Source of the DNA: Saccharimonas sp963542675
GTDB lineage: Bacteria; Patescibacteriota; Saccharimonadia; Saccharimonadales; Saccharimonadaceae
DNA: 13,068 nt
Assembly: GCA_963542675.1 (NCBI GenBank)
Contig: CAUTXC010000026.1
Coordinates: 1 to 13,068, forward strand
Direction of reading: 5' to 3'
In this document: piece by piece, positions 5,826-11,614 of the stretch
Numbering within the stretch: position 1 is the stretch's first letter
Layout of the letters: every line of letters starts with the position of its first letter
The notes under the pieces: generated by a model
What the model was told of the DNA's origin: nothing
The model's input: only the letters and a program-made list of their open reading frames with translations
Database searches by the model: none
Program-made: the position numbers and the translations under genes

Positions 5826-6572
5826 CTATCTATGGCGATAACCCTGGTGAATAGTGGTATGGCGCTCAGCTTGCGCAGCGGCAAGCTGCTCGGCAAACAC
5901 GTCGAATGTCGCTGCTAGCCAGAGACCATCAGACACCATCCGGTCAAGCAGCTCCATCGTCGGCGTTGCCATAGCAGCATAGATATAGAGGACACCGCTC
6001 GAGATCTCAATACTGAGATCATCAAAATGCGATACGATCACCGATGCTACATCAGGTGTGAGGTAGCGTTCTATCTCGACTGCTCGCCCGAGCTCACCAT
6101 ACACCGTATATTTCTGCATAAATTCTTCTGGTTGCGGCCCAAACATCCCAAGCCGGAGTGGTTGCAATTTGTAACTTGGGTAGCTGGCAATCTTACCCTG
6201 CCGGCCAATAAACATATATGGTACATCACGGCGTGTGTACATATCTACCGCGGCTATCAGCCACTGTTGAGGCGAAGGCTTGGGACTATTGGCAATGCGC
6301 ACCATATCTCGCCGCGACACAAGTGTGACATTATAACCGCGAATATTACCCACGCTATAGTGCCTATCGCGATGGGTCGTCGACATAGTGTAGCCGCGGA
6401 TTGGGTGGTAGTCATCATCTCGCGGGTTGATCGTTCCGAAATAAATTAAGCCAGCTTGCTCGGCAAACTGCTGCACTATCTTGCGCGCAGCCGAACGCTC
6501 CGCAAAAGCTGCTGGCGAAACCTGCCGCACGACACGCTTAACGCGGTGGGTGATAGCATCATGGGCTGACAT
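5826..6572 (-). CDS. Protein of unknown function, tentatively DUF3137-like in its C-terminal half
   Basis: A 248-residue soluble protein with no signal peptide or clear membrane helix. The start at 6572 is chosen because a TGATATACT extended -10 ends six bases upstream. The N-terminus (about 1-45) is helical and basic. The middle (46-145) has several beta-rich stretches, including GYNVTLVSRR and VPYMFIGRQGK. The C-terminal part, EEFMQKYTVYGELGRAVEIE followed by RYLTPDVASVIVSHF and GVLYIYAAM, resembles the pattern in DUF3137-type proteins (an FxVY segment, then an LTP motif, then a strand pair). This is a pattern match by eye, not a search. It lies directly downstream of the tRNA-Trp terminator in the same orientation. 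No function can be given. Confidence 0.7.
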   Translation of the reverse strand: MSAHDAITHRVKRVVRQVSPAAFAERSAARKIVQQFAEQAGLIYFGTINPRDDDYHPIRGYTMSTTHRDRHYSVGNIRGYNVTLVSRRDMVRIANSPKPSPQQWLIAAVDMYTRRDVPYMFIGRQGKIASYPSYKLQPLRLGMFGPQPEEFMQKYTVYGELGRAVEIERYLTPDVASVIVSHFDDLSIEISSGVLYIYAAMATPTMELLDRMVSDGLWLAATFDVFAEQLAAAQAERHTTIHQGYRHR

Positions 6573-6578
6573 AACTCC

Positions 6579-6587
6579 AGTATATCA
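6579..6587 (-). promoter_or_regulatory. Extended -10 promoter of the minus-strand gene at 6572
   Basis: On the minus strand TGATATACT ends six bases before the ATG, again predicting a start at the initiation codon. A strong-looking AAAGGAG lies upstream of the -10 box, too far (15 bases) to act as a usual Shine-Dalgarno; a GGAG only two bases before the ATG is too close. Confidence 0.55.
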
Positions 6588-6598
6588 CTCCTTTAGGC

Positions 6599-6622
6599 AA
6601 AAAATACCTCCGTCGGGGAGGT
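6599..6622 (-). terminator. Intrinsic terminator of tRNA-Trp
   Basis: On the minus strand ACCTCC (6622-6617) pairs with GGAGGT (6611-6606) around a 5-base loop, followed by ATTTTTT. It begins 13 bases after the tRNA 3' end and shields the gene at 6572 from tRNA transcription. Confidence 0.85.
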
Positions 6623-6634
6623 TGAATACTATTG

Positions 6635-6709
6635 TGGCAGGGGCATGAGGAATCGAACCTCAATCTACGGTTTTGGAGACCGTTATACTAGCCGTTGTAC
6701 TATGCCCCT
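6635..6709 (-). tRNA. tRNA-Trp (anticodon CCA)
   Basis: A 75-nt minus-strand cloverleaf: acceptor AGGGGCA/TGCCCCT, D stem GTAC/GTAT, anticodon stem ACGGT/ACCGT with loop CTCCAAA (anticodon CCA, reads UGG), T arm TGAGG-TTCGATT-CCTCA, discriminator G as expected for Trp, encoded CCA. In many bacteria tRNA-Trp directly precedes secE; here it is 3.4 kb away and on the opposite strand. Confidence 0.97.
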
Positions 6710-6724
6710 CTGTTACTATCTATT

Positions 6725-6733
6725 AGTATATCA
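6725..6733 (-). promoter_or_regulatory. Extended -10 promoter of tRNA-Trp
   Basis: On the minus strand TGATATACT gives a predicted start near 6718, nine bases before the tRNA. The same nonamer drives the gene at 6572. The -35 region is not recognisable. Confidence 0.65.
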
Positions 6734-6820
6734 AATCTATAGCCAAACCGGAAGAACTTTATATGGTAAAGCGAATATTGATTTGGTTTATGCTAAAAAT
6801 CCCTTGCACCACGCGGAGTC

Positions 6821-6829
6821 TGCTATAAT
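6821..6829 (+). promoter_or_regulatory. Extended -10 promoter of the P-loop protein gene
   Basis: TGCTATAAT ends seven bases before the ATG at 6837. The gap (AAAATAC) has no Shine-Dalgarno sequence, so a leaderless transcript is predicted. It supports this start over upstream in-frame ATGs such as 6645, which lies within the tRNA-Trp gene. Confidence 0.6.
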
Positions 6830-6836
6830 AAAATAC

Positions 6837-7499
6837 ATGCAACCAACGCCTCCAGTTCGGCCCTTTGCAATACTCATGGTTGGCTTGCCCGGTAGCGGCA
6901 AGACATTTTTTGCCGCTCAGTTTGCCAAGGCCTTTGGCTCACCCTTTATTGATATTAACGAGCTCTCAGGCTACTGCCAAGACGATGCAGCCGCAGCAGT
7001 AGTAGGGAAGACATTTCTGCAAGAGATCGCTAAAACCAAGCAGCCTTTCATATACGAGGGTGATAGCAACACCCGGGCTCGCCGAAGTGAATTTGTCCGC
7101 TGGGCACGTAGTGAAGGGTATCGGCCAGTGATTATTTGGGTCCAAACGGATGTAACAACAGCTCGAAGCCGAAGCGTCAAGAACCAGCGGCTCTCACGTG
7201 AGGCGTTTGATTACTACGTACGGCGCTTTAGTGAACCCACCGCTGGCGAGCTCTATTTTGTCATCAGCGGTAAGCACCCGTATTCATCACAGTCCCATGC
7301 CGCCCTTACCTTCTTGAAGCAAATCGATCAACAAACTGAGGACGAAGCTCTGCCGAGCAAAACACCAGCCACAGCTCCACCAGTAACAAAGCAGCGCGCT
7401 CAAGTGCCACCACCGACACCAGCCAGTCACCCAATACGCGCTATGTCGAGCGCCCCACGGCGAGGACAAATTCGCTCGGCACGCTACATTGTGCAATAA
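6837..7499 (+). CDS. P-loop ATPase / kinase-like protein (AAA_33 type)
   Basis: The protein has 220 residues. Residues 11-23 carry a classic Walker A (GLPGSGKT at 16-23) after a hydrophobic strand. FIYEGDSNTRARR (71-83) and VIIWVQTD (98-105) followed by an arginine-rich helix (ARSRS, KNQRLSREAF) fit the lid region of small kinases such as polynucleotide kinase or zeta-like families. The substrate is unknown. The tail from about 165 is Pro/Ala/Thr-rich and ends in a short basic segment (RRGQIRSARYIVQ). The gene is followed after 37 bases by the metallopeptidase gene, which has a Shine-Dalgarno sequence and is probably co-transcribed. A zeta-type toxin role is not supported, as no small antitoxin gene precedes it. 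Confidence 0.8.
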   Translation: MQPTPPVRPFAILMVGLPGSGKTFFAAQFAKAFGSPFIDINELSGYCQDDAAAAVVGKTFLQEIAKTKQPFIYEGDSNTRARRSEFVRWARSEGYRPVIIWVQTDVTTARSRSVKNQRLSREAFDYYVRRFSEPTAGELYFVISGKHPYSSQSHAALTFLKQIDQQTEDEALPSKTPATAPPVTKQRAQVPPPTPASHPIRAMSSAPRRGQIRSARYIVQ

Positions 7500-7536
7500 A
7501 ATAACATCTTGGTTAAAAAGAGGGAGGCTTTTATCT

Positions 7537-8235
7537 ATGTCTTCTACACTCCACGACGATGAGTTTGGCGATATCGATATTAAGCGCAGCGCCAAGGCGC
7601 GTTCCATCACAATGCGTCTTACGCCAAATGGCCAGCTCTGCGTCAATGCCCCGCGGCATGCACCACTCTTTCTCATCCGCCATAGCATTGCAACCCATCG
7701 TCAAGCACTCCGCCAGCTCCTGCGCCAGCGCACTACATATGTTTATCAAGACGGAGAGACAATTGGTAAACATCACTCGATCGCTATCATCCGCACACAA
7801 ATGGTCAATCGGCCCACTGTGCGCATCGCAAGGCAAAAGCTGCTCGTCTCTCTCCCACCAGAACATACTATAGACGAGCCAGCCGTTCAGTGCGCTATCC
7901 GACAAGAAGTTGCAACTATCTTGCGCCGCGAAGCCAAAGCCTACTTGCCACAGCGTCTCCACGAGCTTGCTGCGCGCACCAACTCAACCTACCAGCGTAT
8001 TCGCTTCAGCCATGCGAGCACTCGATGGGGGAGCTGCAGCAGCACAGGCACAATTAGCCTTAATATCGCGCTCATGAAACTCCCTGATGAGCTGATCGAT
8101 TATGTTTTGATCCACGAGCTTTGCCACACTCACCACATGAATCACTCGTCAGCCTTTTGGGGGCTGGTAGAGCAGTATGATCCCCACTACCGATCACACC
8201 GGCAGCGGCTTAAGCACGAAACACCAATGATATAG
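7537..8235 (+). CDS. YgjP/DUF45-type zinc metallopeptidase
   Basis: A 232-residue protein. ATG 7537 is chosen over 7489 because the latter overlaps the previous gene, while GGGAGG (7522-7527) lies nine bases before 7537. The family signature is complete: RFSHASTRWGSCSS (156-169, WGSC motif), then VLIHELCH (190-197) giving the HExxH zinc site (His193, Glu194, His197), and a third likely ligand His203 in HMNHS. FWGLVEQYDPHYR follows, as in the M48-like YgjP group. The N-terminal part (res 15-110) has the beta-rich segment usual for the family (KRSAKARSITMRL, LCVNAPR). Cytoplasmic, no signal peptide; the substrate is unknown. It appears to be in an operon with the P-loop gene. Confidence 0.9.
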   Translation: MSSTLHDDEFGDIDIKRSAKARSITMRLTPNGQLCVNAPRHAPLFLIRHSIATHRQALRQLLRQRTTYVYQDGETIGKHHSIAIIRTQMVNRPTVRIARQKLLVSLPPEHTIDEPAVQCAIRQEVATILRREAKAYLPQRLHELAARTNSTYQRIRFSHASTRWGSCSSTGTISLNIALMKLPDELIDYVLIHELCHTHHMNHSSAFWGLVEQYDPHYRSHRQRLKHETPMI

Positions 8236-8260
8236 CATAAGCAAATGTCACACAAAACGC

Positions 8261-8290
8261 TTGTGCCTACCGTCATACTCCAGGTATACT
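8261..8290 (+). promoter_or_regulatory. Promoter of the histidine kinase gene
   Basis: TTGTGC (8261-8266), an 18-base spacer, TATACT (8285-8290). The box ends six bases before a GTG at 8297, so the predicted transcript starts on the first base of that codon. Confidence 0.6.
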
Positions 8291-8296
8291 AGAAGC

Positions 8297-9931
8297 GTGT
8301 CGCCATACGCTACCAATAGCCAAACTAGTACTGTTGTGCGAGTCAGCAGCGTTGTCTTTCCGCTCCTACTTTTCGCGTATAGCAAGCTCCTCGGTCTTGA
8401 TGCAATGCAGCGTATTCCTGGGGCAGGTGAATGGTCTTTCTATGCAGCAGCCAGCACTTGGCTTGCTCTTGGTCTCTACACCTGTTTCCGTCCGTCGCAG
8501 ACGAATACGCAGCGAGCGTGGCAGCTCGTCTTGTATCATGGTCTCGCTGCGAGCTATCTGCTCAGTATCTCTGGCGTAGCAGTGCCGTTCACCTGTGCGT
8601 GGTCGTTGTTTATGCTAGCGGCGTTTGCTTATGCTGGCTTTTCTGGGTGGCTGCTCAGTGCACTCGTGCTTTTTATTACAGCAGCACTTGATGCATTTTG
8701 GCTGACGCCACAAAGTATTGTTGATATTACCACAACAACGTTGATGGCCTTTATGCTTGGTGTGGTCATTGTTGCCCTTGCATATCGCCACAATCTCTAC
8801 CGCTCGGCACTGCATACCAGTCGCGAGGCAATGACCTTGCAGCACGATCGGCTTCTGACGATTATTAACAATCTCGCGACCGCTATTATTGCAACCGACC
8901 AGCAGGGCATTATCCAACTCTACAACGCTGCAACACTCGATTTGCTTGATACCAATACAAGCCCACATAGCAAGCTAATCGATACCATCCTTCCACTGCG
9001 CGATAGTGCCAAGCAACCAGTCTATCTGACCCGGTTGCTTCACGCTGCAACCGTTACGCAAACACGCGATGATGTGTGGATGGAAGTATCGGGCGAGATG
9101 CTTCGTCTTAGTATCATATTTTCTCCAATACGTGCGATCAATACAATGAGTGATTCAAGTGATGGCTACGTCCTTATCCTGCGCGACATTACGAAAGAGA
9201 AATCGCTTGAAGAAGAGCGCGATGAGTTTATTAGCGTGGTGAGCCATGAACTTCGCACTCCCTTGACGGCAGCCGAGGGGGCACTGAGCAATATCCAGCT
9301 TATGCTCCACCGGCGCGATATGCCGCAGCGCACACTCAAAGATCACCTTGATGCAGCTCACGAGCAAATCGTCTTCTTAGCAAAGATGGTTAATGACCTC
9401 AGCACCCTTGCACAGGCTGAGCGTGGCGCCGCCGACATGCCAGAGCTACTTAATGTCCGTGCGCTCATGGATGACCTCTACCATCAGTATCGTTCCCAGG
9501 CTGCCAAAAAGCAGCTTACTCTCACGCTCGAGACATCACCGCGGCTGGGCCATGTCGTCGCAAGCTCATTATATGTACGTGAACTTATCCAAAATCTCCT
9601 CTCTAATGCCCTCAAATACACCAAAGAAGGAGAGGTCCACCTCAGTGCGCGCAAGAAGGGTAATCGCATTATCATCGCCGTGCGCGACACTGGCATTGGC
9701 ATCAGCAAGAGTGACCAAGCACACATCCTCGAACGCTTCTGGCGCAGCGAAGACTACCGCACTCGCGAAACTGGCGGCACTGGCCTTGGCCTCTACATTG
9801 CTGCCAAGCTCGCGCGCAAGCTCGGTACGCGCATCGAGTTTACCAGTCAACTTAATCATGGCTCGACCTTCTTCTTTGCACTGCCAGCTGCACAGCAGAC
9901 GACGCACGACAAACATACAAACCCGCAGTAA
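8297..9931 (+). CDS. Membrane sensor histidine kinase with PAS domain
   Basis: The protein has 544 residues from the GTG at 8297, placed by the promoter spacing; an in-frame ATG at 8261 would put the promoter inside the gene. Residues about 15-165 hold several hydrophobic helices (roughly five or six), forming a membrane sensor module. A PAS-like domain covers about 183-300 (LLTIINNLATAIIATDQQG). HisKA follows with the phosphoacceptor His317 in SVVSHELRTPL. The ATPase domain has the N box (NLLSNALKYT, Asn437), G1 (DTGIGI, 464-469), an F-box-like ILERFWRSED and G2 (GGTGLGLY, 493-500). All catalytic motifs look intact. It would autophosphorylate and pass phosphate to a response regulator, but none lies in this window. 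Stop TAA is at 9929-9931. Confidence 0.93.
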   Translation: MSPYATNSQTSTVVRVSSVVFPLLLFAYSKLLGLDAMQRIPGAGEWSFYAAASTWLALGLYTCFRPSQTNTQRAWQLVLYHGLAASYLLSISGVAVPFTCAWSLFMLAAFAYAGFSGWLLSALVLFITAALDAFWLTPQSIVDITTTTLMAFMLGVVIVALAYRHNLYRSALHTSREAMTLQHDRLLTIINNLATAIIATDQQGIIQLYNAATLDLLDTNTSPHSKLIDTILPLRDSAKQPVYLTRLLHAATVTQTRDDVWMEVSGEMLRLSIIFSPIRAINTMSDSSDGYVLILRDITKEKSLEEERDEFISVVSHELRTPLTAAEGALSNIQLMLHRRDMPQRTLKDHLDAAHEQIVFLAKMVNDLSTLAQAERGAADMPELLNVRALMDDLYHQYRSQAAKKQLTLTLETSPRLGHVVASSLYVRELIQNLLSNALKYTKEGEVHLSARKKGNRIIIAVRDTGIGISKSDQAHILERFWRSEDYRTRETGGTGLGLYIAAKLARKLGTRIEFTSQLNHGSTFFFALPAAQQTTHDKHTNPQ

Positions 9932-10017
9932 TACTCCTTTCAGAGAATAAACAAGCATGTACCTACCAAATCTGTCATGAGCAGTAGCAGAAGTTCGGCA
10001 CACAACCACGTTTGCCC

Positions 10018-10047
10018 TTGACAACCCTCGCTATAGCGCGCTACACT
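10018..10047 (+). promoter_or_regulatory. Upstream promoter (P1) of secE-nusG
   Basis: TTGACA (10018-10023), an 18-base spacer, TACACT (10042-10047). The predicted start is near 10054, so the leader would contain the hairpin at 10058-10075. Confidence 0.65.
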
Positions 10048-10052
10048 AGGGC

Positions 10053-10080
10053 TTGACAGCCTGCAAAGACAGGCTATTAA
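10053..10080 (+). promoter_or_regulatory. Downstream promoter (P2) of secE-nusG
   Basis: A second TTGACA (10053-10058), a 16-base spacer, TATTAA (10075-10080). It lies 35 bases after P1, so its -35 covers the P1 start. The predicted start is near 10087, only about 10 bases before the GTG. Confidence 0.5.
10058..10075 (+). repeat. Inverted repeat between the P2 -35 and -10 boxes
   Basis: AGCCTG (10058-10063) pairs perfectly with CAGGCT (10070-10075) around CAAAGA. It could be an operator for a dimeric repressor at P2 or a stem-loop near the 5' end of the P1 transcript. Confidence 0.45.
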
Positions 10081-10096
10081 ATTTGGGGAGTATGCT

Positions 10097-10456
10097 GTGG
10101 CGAAACCAAGCAAAAAATCATCAACCAACCGCGTGACGCGCATCACCGCGCAAGACACCACGCCCACCAAAACCAAAACGTCAAAAGAAAAGACAACCTC
10201 TGTGGCATCAGCCAAAACCGAGGTCAAAAAACCAAAAGCAACTAAGCCAAAGCGTCAGCGCCGTGGCCCATTCTCAGCGATTCGCAATTACTTTGCTGGA
10301 GCCTGGTATGAGCTCCGTATGGTGCGCTGGCCCGATCGCGCAACGACATGGAAAATGTCTGGTGCACTACTTGGCTTTATTGCGGTGTTTAGTGCAACGC
10401 TTTTGCTACTCGATGCTGCATTTAAATATCTATTTCAAATTATCCTGGGGAGGTAG
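10097..10456 (+). CDS. secE: Preprotein translocase subunit SecE
   Basis: A 119-residue protein starting with GTG; GGGGAG (10085-10090) is six bases upstream, and the ATG at 10092 is too close to it and out of frame. The C-terminal third carries the SecE signature: the amphipathic helix with YELRMVRWPDR (71-81) followed by one membrane helix (about 87-112). SecE clamps the SecY channel in the inner membrane. The N-terminal 57 residues are an unusual Lys/Thr-rich, probably disordered extension (single-helix SecE proteins are often about 60-70 residues). The gene is followed directly by nusG, the normal partner in bacteria. Confidence 0.93.
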   Translation: MAKPSKKSSTNRVTRITAQDTTPTKTKTSKEKTTSVASAKTEVKKPKATKPKRQRRGPFSAIRNYFAGAWYELRMVRWPDRATTWKMSGALLGFIAVFSATLLLLDAAFKYLFQIILGR

Positions 10457-10459
10457 ACA

Positions 10460-11005
10460 ATGACAAAAAAACGCTACGACAGCACACGGCAATGGTACGC
10501 TATCCACACCTACAGTGGCTACGAAGAGAAGGTAGCCGATAGCATCCGCCAGCGCATTCAGGCCGTTGATATGGCCGACAAAATCTTCGATGCAATCGTC
10601 CCTAAGGAGAAGCAGATCCAGATCAAAAATGGCAAGCGCAAAGTCGTTGAAGTTAAGATCTTCCAAGGCTATGTCTTGGTCGAGATGAAGCTCACCGACG
10701 AGACATGGTACATTGTACGCAATACGCCTGGTGTCACGGGCTTTGTGGGGAGTGGCACCGAGCCAACCCCTGTAAGCGAGGCTGAGATTAAGAAGATCAA
10801 GAAACGCATGGGCGTGGAAGACCCCAAGCATCAGATTGACTTTAGCGAAGGGGAAGTGGTCAGTATCATTGATGGGCCATTCAAAGACTTTGATGGCACC
10901 GTGAGTGAGATCGACACCACCAAGGGCAAGCTCAAGGTAATGGTGAGTATGTTTGGCCGCGACACGCCAGTTGAGCTTGATGCTCTGCAGGTCAAGAAGG
11001 TATAA
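10460..11005 (+). CDS. nusG: Transcription termination/antitermination factor NusG
   Basis: A 181-residue protein of normal family length. Residues 10-107 form the NGN domain (RQWYAIHTYSGYEEKVADSI, KIFQGYVLVEM, WYIVRNTPGVTGFVG), which binds RNA polymerase. Residues 128-181 form the KOW domain (FSEGEVVSIIDGPFKDFDGTV, ending VELDALQVKKV), which contacts Rho or ribosomal protein S10 in well studied bacteria. The start follows the secE stop by three bases, and its Shine-Dalgarno GGGGAGG (10447-10453) is made from the last secE codons, so translation of the two genes is likely coupled. Confidence 0.97.
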   Translation: MTKKRYDSTRQWYAIHTYSGYEEKVADSIRQRIQAVDMADKIFDAIVPKEKQIQIKNGKRKVVEVKIFQGYVLVEMKLTDETWYIVRNTPGVTGFVGSGTEPTPVSEAEIKKIKKRMGVEDPKHQIDFSEGEVVSIIDGPFKDFDGTVSEIDTTKGKLKVMVSMFGRDTPVELDALQVKKV

Positions 11006-11021
11006 GCCTCGCACGAGGTTT
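11004..11021 (+). terminator. Weak hairpin overlapping the nusG stop codon
   Basis: AAGCCTC (11004-11010) pairs with GAGGTTT (11015-11021) around GCAC, with one G-U pair, starting in the nusG stop codon. The T tract after it is interrupted (GCATTTG). It may be an inefficient terminator between nusG and rplK. The rplK -35 box starts inside its right arm. Confidence 0.4.
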
Positions 11022-11048
11022 GCATTTGTATGAGCGATCCACTATAAT
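11020..11048 (+). promoter_or_regulatory. Promoter of rplK
   Basis: TTGCAT (11020-11025), a 17-base spacer, TATAAT (11043-11048). The predicted start near 11055 gives a leader of about 44 bases. Confidence 0.75.
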
Positions 11049-11061
11049 AGCAACGTTACGC

Positions 11062-11085
11062 ACTCAATACCAGTAGTAATTGAGT
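11062..11085 (+). promoter_or_regulatory. Stem-loop in the rplK leader
   Basis: ACTCAAT (11062-11068) pairs with ATTGAGT (11079-11085) around a 10-base loop, ending directly before the Shine-Dalgarno sequence AAAAGGA (11086-11092). In E. coli the rplK leader is the site where L1 represses translation. Whether this stem does anything similar here is inference. Confidence 0.45.
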
Positions 11086-11098
11086 AAAAGGAAATATA

Positions 11099-11524
11099 AT
11101 GGCAAAAAAAGTTATCGGCAACCTGAAGCTTCGTATTCCAGCTGGCCGTGCCACCGCTGGGCCACCCGTTGGTAGCACACTTGGTCAGTGGGGCTTGAAT
11201 ATGATGGACTTCATCAACCCATTCAATGACGCCACCAAGGCAGATATGGGTAAGGATGTTATCGTCCATATCCAAGTGTTTGAGGACCGCACCTTTGCAT
11301 GGCGCAGCCTCGGCCAGCCCGTTGATGATATGATCCGTGCTGCGATCGGCATCAAGAAGGGCAGTAGCAAGCCACACAGCGACAAGGTTGGGACGATCAC
11401 CCGAGCGCAGCTTGAGGAAATCGCTCAGGCAAAAATGGAGCAACTCAATGCCATCAGTCTCGAAGGAGCTATCAAGACGGTGGCGGGTACTGCTCGCAGC
11501 ATGGGCGTGGAAGTCGCTGACTAA
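11099..11524 (+). CDS. rplK: 50S ribosomal protein uL11
   Basis: A 141-residue protein, the normal length. The N-terminal domain has LRIPAGRATAGPPVGSTLGQ and NMMDFINPFNDAT, and the C-terminal rRNA-binding domain ends in the strongly conserved GTARSMGVEVAD. L11 binds helices 43/44 of 23S rRNA at the GTPase-associated centre. Two conserved places differ from the common sequence: SLGQPV occupies the usual TPPA region after FAW, and TAG precedes PPVG. The Shine-Dalgarno AAAAGGA lies six bases upstream. rplA, which normally follows, is absent; a strong terminator ends the unit. Confidence 0.95.
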   Translation: MAKKVIGNLKLRIPAGRATAGPPVGSTLGQWGLNMMDFINPFNDATKADMGKDVIVHIQVFEDRTFAWRSLGQPVDDMIRAAIGIKKGSSKPHSDKVGTITRAQLEEIAQAKMEQLNAISLEGAIKTVAGTARSMGVEVAD

Positions 11525-11541
11525 TCTACTCGGCGCACATC

Positions 11542-11570
11542 AAAATACCTCTGCATGCAGAGGTATTTTT
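11542..11570 (+). terminator. Strong intrinsic terminator after rplK
   Basis: A 12-bp perfect stem (AAAATACCTCTG with CAGAGGTATTTT) around the loop CATG, followed by an extra T, 17 bases after the rplK stop. The symmetry allows action on both strands. Confidence 0.9.
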
Positions 11571-11578
11571 GGTATAAA

Positions 11579-11608
11579 TTGACATATTTTGCAATAGTAG
11601 TTTACAAT
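11579..11608 (+). promoter_or_regulatory. Promoter of the small secreted/anchored protein gene
   Basis: TTGACA (11579-11584), an 18-base spacer, TACAAT (11603-11608). The -10 ends six bases before the ATG at 11615 with no Shine-Dalgarno sequence, predicting a leaderless mRNA. Confidence 0.7.
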
Positions 11609-11614
11609 AACAGT

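Noticed and set aside
6027..6449. 140-residue plus-strand ORF opposite the gene at 5826-6572
   Set aside because: No promoter or ribosome binding site, and the minus-strand frame is longer with a well placed extended -10.
6645..6836. N-terminal extension of the P-loop protein from the upstream ATG at 6645
   Set aside because: The extension would lie within the tRNA-Trp gene and its promoter; the TATAAT box directly before 6837 fixes the start.
6837..7499. Zeta-type toxin of a toxin-antitoxin pair
   Set aside because: Only the Walker A and general kinase layout match; no small antitoxin gene is adjacent and the partner gene is a metallopeptidase.
10430..11014. 194-residue minus-strand ORF
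   Set aside because: It is the antisense shadow of nusG, whose domains are unmistakable.
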